Shown here in pieces: positions 8,991 through 18,264 of a stretch of 64,000 nucleotides of DNA. Numbering within the stretch: position 1 is the first letter of the stretch; every line of letters begins with the position of its first letter. This DNA is from Pontiella agarivorans (GTDB taxonomy: Bacteria > Verrucomicrobiota > Kiritimatiellia > Kiritimatiellales > Pontiellaceae), in the NCBI RefSeq assembly GCF_034531395.1, contig NZ_JARVCO010000012.1, positions 806,001 to 870,000 on the forward strand, read 5' to 3'. The position numbers were made by a program, and so were the translations under genes. A model generated the notes under the pieces. The model was not told the origin of the DNA. It was given only the letters and a program-made list of their open reading frames with translations, and did no database searches.

Positions 8991-9794
8991 TTATACGGCA
9001 TTCCGTTTGCGGTGAAATCTGAATCCGAGGATCAGAATGATAGCACTTAGTATAAACGGCCAAATATTAAGCAGGGCTACAGCGAACCAAAGCAGATTGT
9101 TCCATCCGTTGCCGAACCCATTTTTGAAATATGCGCTGAATCCGGGGGAATCATCCAGATGAATATAATAGGTAATGTCCAGTGTACTCAAAATGATCCG
9201 GTCATCCAGTCGTTTGAGTTGTCCTTCGGCGCTTTCAATCTCTTCCCTTACGTTTGCGAGCTGTTCTTCGATGTTCAGTATATCGGTAACATCCCGGGCA
9301 TCGGAGAGCAGTTCCCGGTAACGCGTCTCGAGTTGCCTTTTTACAGAGAGTCTGGTTTCTATATCGAAATACTGATCGGTGACATCTTCAATTTCGATGA
9401 CGCGTTGATCGATGTGTTTTGCTCCTTTTGAAATGTCCGAAACCAGCGCATCAAAATGTTCTGCAGGCACCCGAATTTTGAGATCCTGATTGGATGTTTT
9501 TTTGTCGTAGCCGTAATAGAGCCTTTCTTTGGCGATGAATCCGTCATACCGCTTGACGGTGTTCTCAATTTCCCGGCGGGTTTTATCCAGATTATGGCAC
9601 TCGAATGAAAGGTCGCCGGTTTTGATCAGTTTCCGGTTTTCCGGTTGTATAATATCGATCGGTGTCGGGGGACAGAATCGTTTTTCTTCTTTAGCAATTG
9701 TCGAACTCGTGACGATCATTCCTTTCAGTCCAATAAGGAATGCCGGGATCAGGATGAGCAGGATAGAAAAGATGATCACGGTTTGTTTTTTCAT
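8991..9794 (-). CDS. DUF4349 membrane-anchored coiled-coil protein
   Basis: A 267-residue protein with an N-terminal membrane segment (about residues 7-27), an extracytoplasmic middle region and a C-terminal membrane segment (about 238-258) followed by a basic RFHRKRNAV end. The middle has LIKTGDLSFECHNLDKTRREIENTVKRYDGFI and IRVPAEHFDALVSDI, which are hallmarks of DUF4349. It is followed by a heptad-rich stretch (RLSVKRQLETRYRELL to QLKRLDD). Function is unknown. It lies just upstream of the beta-barrel gene on the same strand. Confidence 0.88.
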   Translation of the reverse strand: MKKQTVIIFSILLILIPAFLIGLKGMIVTSSTIAKEEKRFCPPTPIDIIQPENRKLIKTGDLSFECHNLDKTRREIENTVKRYDGFIAKERLYYGYDKKTSNQDLKIRVPAEHFDALVSDISKGAKHIDQRVIEIEDVTDQYFDIETRLSVKRQLETRYRELLSDARDVTDILNIEEQLANVREEIESAEGQLKRLDDRIILSTLDITYYIHLDDSPGFSAYFKNGFGNGWNNLLWFAVALLNIWPFILSAIILILGFRFHRKRNAV

Positions 9795-9908
9795 GGTCGT
9801 TCCTTTGCGGCTGGAGCGGGCATTGTTTCTAATGTTAAACGCATGCCGCCTTGTGTTTCTTTAATGAACTATCCGGCTGAAGATATTCAGCCTGTATTTT
9901 GAAAGAGC

Positions 9909-10571
9909 TTAAGGGGTTTTCGGGGGCAGAATGCGTACGGCATATTGGATGCTGAAGCGTTGGTTGTCCGGGTCTTTAAATTTATCCAGTGTTCCGAGTG
10001 AAACCCATTTGCCGAAGGACTGCTGAATTTCAGTATCGAGCTGTTTTTCTGAAAACACGGGCATGTGAACGGTTTGCTCTGCAATAGTCATCGGCTGGGA
10101 TCCTTTGAGCCGTTTGATCTTCAGGTCGATCTGATAGGTGATATGGTCAGCTTTGGTTTCAATGAGGTTCAGATCGATGGTGGTTCCCAGCGGATAGTTT
10201 TTTTTGATGAGTTTTATTTTTCCGTTTTTGAGGATGAAATTTTCGGTAAGCGAAACCGGTTTGGTTTCGTTGAGAGAGCAGGGGGTGTTCAGCCCGGTGC
10301 GGATGACAGGGTACTCAATAATGTGGGTTTCCGGATCTGAAAGCGTGTCTTCAATCTTATCGACAGTGTGGCCGAGAGAAAACAGGATGGATGTCCCCAG
10401 CTGTGTTTCATGATCGATGTTTCTAAAGGTGTAATGAGGGGGCTTTACGGAAACTTTCAGCTCAAGGATCTGAACGGTATATTTGTTTTCATGTGGGGCG
10501 GGGTTGGACGGAGGAGTTGAACAGCCGTTAATGATGAATGCCGCAAATAAAACCGAGATCCATTTTATCAT
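9909..10571 (-). CDS. Hypothetical lipoprotein with secretin-like repeat content
   Basis: A 220-residue protein with the lipobox INGC (Cys at residue 17) and then STPPSNPAPHENK. The mature part is beta-rich (KYTVQILELKVSVK, IDLNLIETKADHITYQIDLKIKRL) and ends FSIQYAVRILPPKTP. I do not recognise a family. The alternating strand pattern resembles small secretin-associated or pilotin-like periplasmic proteins, but there is no partner gene to support that. It lies on the minus strand upstream of the DUF4349 gene, about 114 bases away. Confidence 0.75.
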   Translation of the reverse strand: MIKWISVLFAAFIINGCSTPPSNPAPHENKYTVQILELKVSVKPPHYTFRNIDHETQLGTSILFSLGHTVDKIEDTLSDPETHIIEYPVIRTGLNTPCSLNETKPVSLTENFILKNGKIKLIKKNYPLGTTIDLNLIETKADHITYQIDLKIKRLKGSQPMTIAEQTVHMPVFSEKQLDTEIQQSFGKWVSLGTLDKFKDPDNQRFSIQYAVRILPPKTP

Positions 10572-10761
10572 ACTGATTCTCCTTTTTTGAAAGTCCGTTT
10601 ATCCGCTCAGCACTGAGAGGTCTGTTTTTTTGGATAATATAGATATCAATTAAAATTATCAGTCTTTGTTTTATGTGTAAAGAACGGCAGGCGGGTTTCA
10701 CCCGGGCCGGGCCGGAAGCTGTCGAACTGCCGGTTTTCGCCGAGCGTGGTGCATCGGGATT

Positions 10762-11592
10762 TTAGCGGAGTTTCATCTGGGCGAGGCAGGCTTTAAAGTC
10801 GCCGGGCAGGGGAGCGGTGGCACGGACGGGTTTGCCGGTTTTGGGATGGGGAAAAATGAGGCGGTAGGCGTGAAGCATCTGACGGGGCTGCTCTAATGAA
10901 AGTTCGTTGCCAGTTCCGGCATATTTTTTGTCGCCCATAACTGGGTAGCGTTTGTCGGCGAGGTGGCGGCGAATCTGGTGGGTGCGGCCGGTTTCGATAC
11001 GTAACTCGAGATAGGAGGCGTGCTTTTTGGAGTCGAGCGTTTTGACGAGGGTGGTGGACATGTAACCTTCGATGTCGGTACGGATTTCTTTCCAGCTGGA
11101 GGGAAAGTGACCGATGGTGACGGCGCGGTAAATTTTCATGATATCCCGGCCTTGAAACATGGGAATCATGGTTTCTTTGGCTTTTGCGGATTTAGCGAAG
11201 ATGACGCATCCGGAGGTTTCTTTGTCGAGCCGGTGGACGGCGACGATGTTCGGGTTCTTTTCCTGGACGCGCAGTTTGGCCTCGATGGAGTTGTCGTCGG
11301 CGTTGGTGACGAAGTAGGCGGGTTTGTTGACGATGAGGTAGTCGGCGTCTTCCCAGAGGATCGCGATTTTTTTGGCTTCGGGTTTTTTGAAGTCGCTGAC
11401 GAGGATTTCGATACGGTCGTCTTCGTGGACTTCATGTTTGCGGATCCAGACGCGTTTGCCGTTGACGAGGACTTTTTTGTCGTCGATGAGGGCCTGAGCG
11501 GCTTTTTTGGAAATGTCGAGCTGTTCAGCAATGAGAACGAAGAGACGTTTGCCTTCGTCGTTGTAATGTACGGTAAAGATCTGCTTTTTCAT
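10762..11592 (-). CDS. RluA-family pseudouridine synthase
   Basis: A 276-residue RNA-modifying enzyme. An N-terminal S4 RNA-binding domain (about residues 10-70, LFVLIAEQLDISKKAAQALIDDKKVLVNGKRV) is followed by the catalytic domain, with the signature VHRLDKETSG carrying the catalytic Asp and the later RTHQIRRHLA. It isomerises uridine to pseudouridine in rRNA or tRNA; the exact position cannot be told from sequence. A TTCCA-N5-TGGAA palindrome lies just upstream of its start. The plus strand here is full of open frames rich in Val/Phe/Gly, which are shadows. Confidence 0.95.
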   Translation of the reverse strand: MKKQIFTVHYNDEGKRLFVLIAEQLDISKKAAQALIDDKKVLVNGKRVWIRKHEVHEDDRIEILVSDFKKPEAKKIAILWEDADYLIVNKPAYFVTNADDNSIEAKLRVQEKNPNIVAVHRLDKETSGCVIFAKSAKAKETMIPMFQGRDIMKIYRAVTIGHFPSSWKEIRTDIEGYMSTTLVKTLDSKKHASYLELRIETGRTHQIRRHLADKRYPVMGDKKYAGTGNELSLEQPRQMLHAYRLIFPHPKTGKPVRATAPLPGDFKACLAQMKLR

Positions 11593-11625
11593 AATATGGT
11601 TCCTGAATTTGGGGGCGCATCATGT

Positions 11626-11640
11626 TTCCAATGGCTGGAA
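11626..11640. repeat. Dispersed palindrome TTCCA-N5-TGGAA, intergenic copy
   Basis: The site reads TTCCAATGGCTGGAA and is followed by ATTACAAG. The same palindrome-plus-ATTACAAG arrangement recurs at 12370, so these two copies bracket the spermidine-synthase-like gene. Confidence 0.75.
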
Positions 11641-11655
11641 ATTACAAGAGGCGCA

Positions 11656-12327
11656 CTACTTTTTCTGTGCGAGCCAGATGGTATGGCGGCGGCCTTTGGT
11701 CTTTCGGGCGCGTATGGTTTTTTCTTCGACTTTGAGTCCGGCGCCGCGGAGGCGTTTGGTGAATCCGGTGTCGGGCTCGGCTGACCAGACTCCGAGGATG
11801 CCGCCGTGTTTGAGTGCTTTGACGGCGGCTTTGATGCCGCCGGCGGTGTAGAGGCGGTCGTTGTCGGCGTGGGTGAGACCGTCGGGGCCGTTGTCGACAT
11901 CGAGCATGATGGCGTCAAAGACGTTGTCGGCGTTTCTGATGACGAGGGCGACATCGGATTCGTGCACGACGGTGCGGGGGTCGGCGAGGGGGTGGCCGGC
12001 GAGGTCGGCGAGGTGGGTTCGGTTCCAGCGGATGACGGCGGGGACGAGTTCGGCGATTTCGATTGTGGCGGCGGGATTGAGGGTGTCGAGTGCGGCGCGC
12101 AGTGTGAAGCCCATGCCGAGACCGCCGATGAGTACGCGCGGGTTTTCTGTGCGGGCGAGCGGTTCGCAGGCGAGCTCGGCGAGGGCATCTTCGGAGCCGT
12201 GCATGCGGCTGTTCATGAGCTCTTCGTTGTCGATGCTGATCGAATATTCAAAGGCGCGCTGGTAGAGTTTCATGTGACCGCCGTGGTTTGGTACGTCGGC
12301 TTCGTCTAATAATACCCAAGGATTCAT
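11656..12327 (-). CDS. Spermidine-synthase-like SAM-binding protein
   Basis: A class I methyltransferase-fold protein of 223 residues from the ATG at 12327 (239 from 12375). The nucleotide-binding loop reads VLIGGLGMGFTLRAAL, followed by an acidic end of strand 2 (IEIAELVPAVI) and DAIMLDVDNGPDGLTH at strand 4. This resembles the polyamine synthase family, but the N-terminal tetramerisation domain is short. Many such stand-alone proteins in bacteria have no known substrate. I prefer 12327 because MNPWVLLDEADVP matches the usual start of these proteins. The gene is flanked by two copies of the 15-bp palindrome. Confidence 0.82.
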   Translation of the reverse strand: MNPWVLLDEADVPNHGGHMKLYQRAFEYSISIDNEELMNSRMHGSEDALAELACEPLARTENPRVLIGGLGMGFTLRAALDTLNPAATIEIAELVPAVIRWNRTHLADLAGHPLADPRTVVHESDVALVIRNADNVFDAIMLDVDNGPDGLTHADNDRLYTAGGIKAAVKALKHGGILGVWSAEPDTGFTKRLRGAGLKVEEKTIRARKTKGRRHTIWLAQKK

Positions 12328-12369
12328 AGAGACCTGTTCGGTTGAAAGTGGAAAAGCGCGGGAGTGTGG

Positions 12370-12384
12370 TTCCAATGGGTGGAA
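12370..12384. repeat. Dispersed palindrome TTCCA-N5-TGGAA, intergenic copy
   Basis: The site reads TTCCAATGGGTGGAA followed by ATTACAAG, matching the copy at 11626 in both palindrome and flank. It lies in the divergent region between the spermidine-synthase-like gene and the TPR/ExbBD operon. Confidence 0.75.
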
Positions 12385-12768
12385 ATTACAAGTCCGGCTT
12401 TTTCAAGGGGTGGAAAATGCCATTATTGGTAAGGAGAAATGCTTTCGGCGGGCGTTTTAACGTGGGTCCGAATGAAGATTCTATGAATTATCATTTTTTT
12501 AAGAATATTTGTGTAAGTCGGCTGATGTCGCAGGGTTCGGGGATAAGAAAATCTGTTGAGCGTGTCCAAAATATGTTTTTTCCTAACTTAGACCTTTCTC
12601 CTGAAGTTTTTTTCACCTATATTTCGGCCTTATTTCTGGATACTCGAATCTCGAGCCCAGGTAGAGGGGTAAGACAGAATGTTTTATTGCCCGTTTTGGT
12701 GTTTCGGGGGGCGTCGGAAGGCGTTCCCGGACTTGAAAGAACGAGGAATCAGTTTGGGACTGTTTAAG
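12385..12768. other. Leader region of the TPR/ExbBD operon, no gene seen
   Basis: About 380 bases before the first TPR gene. A plus-strand frame is open here but has no signal peptide, no ribosome-binding site and no recognisable composition, so I do not call it. The operon promoter must lie here. The AT-rich stretch 12480-12600 is the likeliest place, but I cannot pick a convincing -35/-10 pair. Confidence 0.5.
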
Positions 12769-15700
12769 ATGCTAACGAAAAAAGCCGGACGTTTTTCTGT
12801 AATTCGTCAACTCGTACTCGCCATCGTCCTGTTGGGTTCTGCAACCTGTGCCTTTTCGGCAGAGGATGCACCCACTGCCGGTGAAATGCTGAAGTCAGCC
12901 ATGAAGGCGATGCAGGCCAAGCAATATGATGATGCGATCGACTGGATGTACCAGTACATCGGCGAAGTGGAGGCATCCAAGGCTCCGCGCGTCGTGGCCA
13001 TTGCTCAGGATACCCGATTCAAGCTGGCATCGATTCTTATTCAGAAGGACCGCTATGATGAAGCGGCAGCGGTTCTTCAGGATTATATTGATACTCCGCT
13101 GGCGGATAAGCCACGCCAGGCAATGAAAATGCTGGCGACGTGCTATTTTGACACTGAGGCCTATGAAGAGTGTGCGACCACGGTGACCAATGCGCTGTAT
13201 TACAATGAGAACCCGGTCCTGATCGCGACACGTACATCGGACGACGATGACGACGAAGAAGATTATTCCAAACAGAAAATCGAACCTGAAGATCCTTATA
13301 CTCAGGATGAACTGACGACCATGCATATGACGTTGGCGGAGTCCTATTTCAATATTGAAAAATATGAAGAATGTATTCCGGCCTACTCGTATGTGATTGA
13401 GCATACCGATGATGATCAGCGCAAAGGTTTTGCGATGATGCAGGTGATTAATGCGCTGATTGAAATTCCGGCATTTGACCGTATTCTGGAGTGGGTACCT
13501 CAGCTGTACCGCACTGAGGCTCGGTATGACATTCGTGTTAATCTGGCGCTGATGAATGCTGCTGCGGCTCTTTATGATGCTGCTGAATATGACTCCGCTT
13601 TGCCGCTGTATCGTATGATTATGCCGCGCGATGAGCTGGTAAAATATCAGGAGGGTAAGCTGCGTGATCTTCGCCTTGCGTATGATATGGCCCCGGAAGA
13701 AGGAGCTGAACTGACCGAAGCTGAGAAGCTTCTTTTCGGCGGAGGAGAAGAGGAAAAACCCGCAGATGGTGAAACGGCCGCCGTGGAAGAAAAAGAGGTG
13801 CCGAAGCCGATTCGTGAGTTAGAAGCCCTTATTGATGCCCTTAAAGCGTTACCGCCGTACGAACTGAATATTCAATATCGAATGGCCGATCTCTATAAAA
13901 CCGTTGAGCGGTATTGGGAAGCGCTGAAATTCTTTGAAACTGTGTATCGGGCGGATCCGACCACGGAAGTCGGTGAGCGCTGTGTTTATGAGCTGGTGGA
14001 TATGCTGCTGGAAAATCTCGATGAACTTGAAAGGGCCGAAGAGCTGGCCCATGAGCACATGGGTAAATACACCGAGGGTATGACCCCGCGGCAGCTGGCC
14101 TATATGCTGACAGGTTACTATCAGTCACATGATATGATGCCCCGTATCAAAACGCTGAAGCCCTATATTGATACCTTTGTGCGAACAAATGAAGAGACGA
14201 TCGTTAAGTATGATACTGAACTTTATTTTATGCAGGCGGTATCCGATCTGGTCGGTCAGAATTATGAGGAATCCGAAAAAGGCTTCAAATACGTGCTCGA
14301 TGAGTTTCCGAAATCTCATCAGGAGGCCAACTGTATCTACTGGTATGCGATGTCGCAGTTATTCCTGCAGAAATATGCCGATGCCCTGACCAATTTCGAT
14401 CGATATATCAGTATGTTTCCGTCTGAACAGTATGTGGACGAATGCTACTTCCAGGGGGGCGTATGTTTCTTTGGTCAGGAAATGTATGATAAAGCCAAAG
14501 AGCGGTTTACGCATGTAATTGAAACCTATCCGGATTCCTCCGTGTATCCGGAAGCCTGCAGCATGCGCGGTGACCTGCACGGTGCGTCTGATGAAGTTAA
14601 CGGTCTGGATCTCGCTATCGAAGATTACGAGCGGGCCTATGTCGCCTCTAAGAAGGTAAATCAGGCCACGTATGCGACGTTCCAGGCGGCGGAAGTCTAT
14701 GAAGCCGAAGAAAAATATGATGATATCCTGCGTGTGGTCGAACGCTATGAGCAGGACTGGAACGAAGAGGCCGATATTGCCAAGGCCCGGTTCTGGATCG
14801 GCAAAACGAAAATTCAACAGAAAAAATATGATGAAGCGGTGGACACCTACGTCGGAGCTATCGTCAAATACGGCGGAGACCTGCGTCAGGACGGTGTTGA
14901 CCAGATGATTAACGAACTGGTTAAAATTTCCCGCATCTATCTCGATATCGAGGCACAGGACAAGCTTATTGCCGAACTCGATGAGGCCCGCGATGCGGCA
15001 GAAAATGAAACCCTGCTGCTGCGTTTGAGAGTTACACTGGCCAAACTGCTCGAAACGGAGATGGAACTTGGGTCCGAACTTCTCGCTGAGCTTGAGAGTT
15101 TTGATAATGCGTCACCGCCGGTGCTTGCTTTGATCTGCGATGCTTCCTTCGAAAACAAGGATTATGATCGTGCTGAAGAGATCCTCCGTATCTTTATCAA
15201 TAAATTTGAGGATTCGGACTTCATGCGTGCCGCTTACAAGCTGCGGGCTTTCGGACAGTACGATGAAAAAGACTACGAGGGTACGCTGGCGACGATTAAT
15301 GATGCGCAGGCGCTTTACGGTACGGATTACGATGTGGCATGGGCGCAGTTGCTGAAAGCGCAGGTGCTGCTTGATGAGGGTGAAATTGAAGAGGCTCGTG
15401 AAGCCAATATGAGCATTCGTACGGTTCCTTCATGGCGGGGTGTACCGGTGGCGCAGGCTACATTCCAGCTCGGTGAGGTGGAGGAACTGGCAGGGAATCT
15501 GCCTAAAGCCTTCGGCTGGTACCAGCGCACCTATTTCCAGTACAAAGGGCATGCCGGGGGCTATTGGGCGGCAGAGGGCTACTTGGCCAGTGCACGTATC
15601 CTCAAAAAAATGGGTCGGGAAAACGACGTGCGTAATACCTACCGAGCGTTGTTGTTTGATCCTTATGTGAATACTTTACCGCAGGCCGATGTGGCTCGGG

Positions 15701-15870
15701 AGTATCTGGGGGCCACGGAAGTGGCCGAGATTGTGGCCTATATGGATGCGGGGAACACAACAAACATCACCATTGCTGTTGAAGCTGAAATGTCAGAGGG
15801 CGGGGACGATGAGCATAAAGCCTTTTCGTCCGATGCGGCAGCAGCGTCTTCCACTGAGGAGAGCGAATAA
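12769..15870 (+). CDS. Large periplasmic tetratricopeptide repeat protein
   Basis: A 1033-residue secreted protein made largely of TPR-type helical hairpins. A signal peptide (RQLVLAIVLLGSATCAFSA) follows the ATG at 12769, which is why I use it rather than the longer frame from 12679. TPR-like units recur throughout, for example KQYDDAIDWMYQYIGEVEAS, YDEAAAVLQDYIDT, KYADALTNFDRYISMFPSEQY, MYDKAKERFTHVIETYPDSSVYPEA and KYDEAVDTYVGAIVKYG. The BamD/YbgF style is clear. Two acidic low-complexity linkers occur (near residues 157-170 and 324-350). It overlaps the next gene by one base (TAATG) and leads an ExbB/ExbD operon, so it may be a periplasmic scaffold driven by, or organising, the proton-powered complex. 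Confidence 0.9.
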   Translation: MLTKKAGRFSVIRQLVLAIVLLGSATCAFSAEDAPTAGEMLKSAMKAMQAKQYDDAIDWMYQYIGEVEASKAPRVVAIAQDTRFKLASILIQKDRYDEAAAVLQDYIDTPLADKPRQAMKMLATCYFDTEAYEECATTVTNALYYNENPVLIATRTSDDDDDEEDYSKQKIEPEDPYTQDELTTMHMTLAESYFNIEKYEECIPAYSYVIEHTDDDQRKGFAMMQVINALIEIPAFDRILEWVPQLYRTEARYDIRVNLALMNAAAALYDAAEYDSALPLYRMIMPRDELVKYQEGKLRDLRLAYDMAPEEGAELTEAEKLLFGGGEEEKPADGETAAVEEKEVPKPIRELEALIDALKALPPYELNIQYRMADLYKTVERYWEALKFFETVYRADPTTEVGERCVYELVDMLLENLDELERAEELAHEHMGKYTEGMTPRQLAYMLTGYYQSHDMMPRIKTLKPYIDTFVRTNEETIVKYDTELYFMQAVSDLVGQNYEESEKGFKYVLDEFPKSHQEANCIYWYAMSQLFLQKYADALTNFDRYISMFPSEQYVDECYFQGGVCFFGQEMYDKAKERFTHVIETYPDSSVYPEACSMRGDLHGASDEVNGLDLAIEDYERAYVASKKVNQATYATFQAAEVYEAEEKYDDILRVVERYEQDWNEEADIAKARFWIGKTKIQQKKYDEAVDTYVGAIVKYGGDLRQDGVDQMINELVKISRIYLDIEAQDKLIAELDEARDAAENETLLLRLRVTLAKLLETEMELGSELLAELESFDNASPPVLALICDASFENKDYDRAEEILRIFINKFEDSDFMRAAYKLRAFGQYDEKDYEGTLATINDAQALYGTDYDVAWAQLLKAQVLLDEGEIEEAREANMSIRTVPSWRGVPVAQATFQLGEVEELAGNLPKAFGWYQRTYFQYKGHAGGYWAAEGYLASARILKKMGRENDVRNTYRALLFDPYVNTLPQADVAREYLGATEVAEIVAYMDAGNTTNITIAVEAEMSEGGDDEHKAFSSDAAAASSTEESE

Positions 15871-16991
15871 TGAAACGCGTTTTTTTGAGTCTTGTTGTAC
15901 TGGGTGCAGTTGCTGCAACAGCGCAGCAGAAGCAGGTGGAGGGTCCGGCTGGTACGCCGGCCCTGCTTGAAACTGCAAACGGGAAAAAAGCTAAGGTAAC
16001 GTTGCAAAAAATGGAAGCCGGTAACTTGACCTTTGTGGCCGGTTCAAGGTCAATGACGGTACCTGGCGATAAGATTAGCAGTCTGACTTTTTCCATGGGT
16101 AAAGAGGATTTCGACTTCTACCGTGAGCAGCAGGTCATCAGTGACGAACAGGTGAGTGAGGTCTTCAAACAGGAACACATTTCCACGGCGGATAAGCTCG
16201 ATCTGATTTTTAAAATGGTGCTCAAAAATATTGAGCAAAGCTACAATGACGGCGATTTCCAGAAGGTCATCGATGCGACCAGTTCAGTGATGGAGAAGTA
16301 TATTCAGTACATGCCGATCAAAAACAATATGCGTACGCCATTTGTATTAACGTACAATAGCTATAAGTCGCTCGGGGATTATGCAAATGCCACGCGTTAT
16401 GCTGAGATACTGGCGGCGATGGATAACGATGAAATGAAGCTGATGGGTCAGGTCGGCCTGGCCCAGATCGCTCTGGATCAGGGCAATGTCTCCGCTGCGG
16501 AAAAAATTAAAGGGGAACTTCCTGAAGATGCAGTTGCTGCGGACCTTTATCTGAAGGCAGCGATTCAACGTGCCAAGGGCGAACAAAAAGATGCCATTAT
16601 CACCGTTACACAGATTATTGAAGAATTTCCGAATGATGTTGAAATTCTTCCGGCCAGTGAACTGCTGGTGGCGTATTGTTATCTGGATATGACAGGAACC
16701 AACTCGGTGATCTCAACTAATTCAGCCATGAATACCGCGCGTCAGGTTAAAAATATGTATGCCGGTACGGCGGTGGCCGTCAATGCGGAAAAACTCTGGG
16801 CAGAACTTGGCGGTCGGGAAATTGAGGCCGAAGAGCAGGCGCTTAAAGCTGAGATGGAAGCCGCCAAGGTGGCTGCCGAAGAGGCTGCGAAAAAACGGAA
16901 AGCGGAGCAGAAGGCCCGGCGAGAAGCTGAAAAAGCGGCCAAAAAGGCTGATGCCGCGAATACGGATGTTAGTGAAACGACAGACAACTAA
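15870..16991 (+). CDS. Periplasmic TPR-like protein with charged C-terminal tail
   Basis: A 373-residue secreted protein. The signal peptide KRVFLSLVVLGAVAATAQQ is followed by a small beta-rich segment (KAKVTLQKMEAGNLTFVAG) and helical repeats (DLIFKMVLKNIEQSYNDGDF, ANATRYAEILAAMDNDEMK). The last 60 residues or so are an Ala/Lys/Glu-rich, probably coiled-coil tail (ALKAEMEAAKVAAEEAAKK) like the stalk of TolA, but with no TolA or TonB C-terminal domain after it. The start overlaps the preceding stop by one base. It is probably a partner of the large TPR protein. Confidence 0.85.
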   Translation: MKRVFLSLVVLGAVAATAQQKQVEGPAGTPALLETANGKKAKVTLQKMEAGNLTFVAGSRSMTVPGDKISSLTFSMGKEDFDFYREQQVISDEQVSEVFKQEHISTADKLDLIFKMVLKNIEQSYNDGDFQKVIDATSSVMEKYIQYMPIKNNMRTPFVLTYNSYKSLGDYANATRYAEILAAMDNDEMKLMGQVGLAQIALDQGNVSAAEKIKGELPEDAVAADLYLKAAIQRAKGEQKDAIITVTQIIEEFPNDVEILPASELLVAYCYLDMTGTNSVISTNSAMNTARQVKNMYAGTAVAVNAEKLWAELGGREIEAEEQALKAEMEAAKVAAEEAAKKRKAEQKARREAEKAAKKADAANTDVSETTDN

Positions 16992-17025
16992 AACGGAATC
17001 TGAATAAGGAAACGGAGGCAAGATA

Positions 17026-17796
17026 ATGAAAAAAAGACTCTTGATGGTGGCGCTGCTGGCTGTGGCTGGTGCTGCATTGGCTCAAGGTGATATTACGGAT
17101 GCTGCTGCGGCGCAGAAAACGGATTTGTGGACGCTGCTGAAGCAGGGTGGATGGGCGATGTTCCCGCTGGGCGCTTTTTCGTTCTTCATGGTGGCACTGA
17201 TTATTCAGAACTTTATTTCCCTGCGCCCAAAAACATTGCTGCACACGGAACAGATGCCGCAACTGCTGGAAATGATGCTTCAGAAAAAATGTAAAACGGC
17301 GCTGATCTACTGCCGTAAACATCCGTCCATGTTTACCAATACATTCGGTGCGGGTCTTGAGCGCTGTATGGATGGTGAAGAGGAAATCGATTTTGTTAAA
17401 GTAAAAGAGTCCGTTGAAGAAGCTTCGGTTGAACAGATGGCCAAACTCATGAAGCCGATCGACTATCTCTCGATCATCGGTGCTTCTTCTCCGATGCTGG
17501 GTCTGCTTGGTACGGTGTCCGGTATGATCAAAGCCTTCCATACCATGGGTTCGCAGGGTATGGGTAAACCAGAGCTGCTTGCCGCGAATATTGGTGAGGC
17601 TCTGATCACGACGGCCACCGGTCTGGTGATTGCGATTCCGTCGATGTTCTTTTTCTTCTTCTTTAAGAAAGGGTTTCAGAAGACGCTGGCGACCCTCGGT
17701 CGTAACATCGGCTATCTCTTTGACGCCCTGCAGACCGGAAAAGAACCGGTGAGCTTCATGGATCTCGAAACGCTGGAGAAAATGGAAGGCGAATAA
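17026..17796 (+). CDS. exbB: MotA/TolQ/ExbB family proton-channel protein
   Basis: A 256-residue inner-membrane protein. A cleavable-looking N-terminal segment (MKKRLLMVALLAVAGAALAQ) precedes three membrane helices: WAMFPLGAFSFFMVALIIQNF (about 43-63), IDYLSIIGASSPMLGLLGTVSGMIKAF (about 145-170) and ALITTATGLVIAIPSMFFFFFF (about 195-216). The motif LGLLGTVSGMIKAF is diagnostic of TolQ/ExbB. It forms a proton channel with ExbD and passes energy to the envelope. GGAGG 9 bases before the ATG supports the start. TolQ and ExbB cannot be told apart by sequence alone here. There is no TonB, TolA or Pal nearby. Confidence 0.93.
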   Translation: MKKRLLMVALLAVAGAALAQGDITDAAAAQKTDLWTLLKQGGWAMFPLGAFSFFMVALIIQNFISLRPKTLLHTEQMPQLLEMMLQKKCKTALIYCRKHPSMFTNTFGAGLERCMDGEEEIDFVKVKESVEEASVEQMAKLMKPIDYLSIIGASSPMLGLLGTVSGMIKAFHTMGSQGMGKPELLAANIGEALITTATGLVIAIPSMFFFFFFKKGFQKTLATLGRNIGYLFDALQTGKEPVSFMDLETLEKMEGE

Positions 17797-17821
17797 GCCT
17801 TCTGATTCTATCGTCTGATTT

Positions 17822-17836
17822 TTCCAACCCCTGGAA
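17822..17836. repeat. Dispersed palindrome TTCCA-N5-TGGAA inside operon
   Basis: The site reads TTCCAACCCCTGGAA, in the 54-base gap between exbB and the first exbD. It ends 14 bases before the exbD ATG, so the downstream ribosome-binding site abuts it. Confidence 0.7.
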
Positions 17837-17850
17837 GGTAGGGATCGGGT

Positions 17851-18258
17851 ATGAAACTCGTACAGAAAGAGACAGAAGATCTAGAGCTGGATATGTCGCC
17901 AATGATCGACATGGTGTTCCTGCTCCTGATTTTCTTCATCGTCGCCTCGCAGGTTATCGACGAAAAACCGAAAGTGGACATTCCGATGGCCGCCTACGGT
18001 AAAGTGCCGGAAGATACAACCGGTCGTCTGATGATCTCTGTGACCAAGGATGAAAAATATTTCATTGGTTCGGATCCGGAGCCGAAAGACATTGATCAGA
18101 TCAAGGAAACGATCGGTCAATGGATTGAAAGCGATCCCGAACTGCGCATCCTGATCCGCGCGGACGGTGATGTAAAATACAAGGTTAACGAAGAGATCAC
18201 CCTGGCCTGTGCCGAAGTCGGTGCACAGGATCTGATCTATTCGGTATTCGAGGAGTAG
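17851..18258 (+). CDS. exbD: ExbD/TolR family protein, first copy
   Basis: A 135-residue protein with one N-terminal membrane helix (LDMSPMIDMVFLLLIFFIVAS) that includes the conserved, proton-path Asp in MIDMVF, followed by a periplasmic domain (KVDIPMAAYGKVP to LIYSVFEE). It partners the ExbB protein. A second, diverged ExbD follows at once, so the complex may be heteromeric. Confidence 0.93.
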   Translation: MKLVQKETEDLELDMSPMIDMVFLLLIFFIVASQVIDEKPKVDIPMAAYGKVPEDTTGRLMISVTKDEKYFIGSDPEPKDIDQIKETIGQWIESDPELRILIRADGDVKYKVNEEITLACAEVGAQDLIYSVFEE

Positions 18259-18264
18259 GTAACC

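Noticed and set aside
11806-12309. A plus-strand frame rich in Val, Gly, Asp and Glu opposite the spermidine-synthase-like gene
   Set aside because: Low-complexity composition typical of an antisense shadow of a GC-rich gene; the minus strand has clear SAM-binding motifs.
12342-12767. A 141-codon plus-strand frame before the TPR operon
   Set aside because: No ribosome-binding site, no domain and no signal; it includes the dispersed palindrome and reads like leader sequence.
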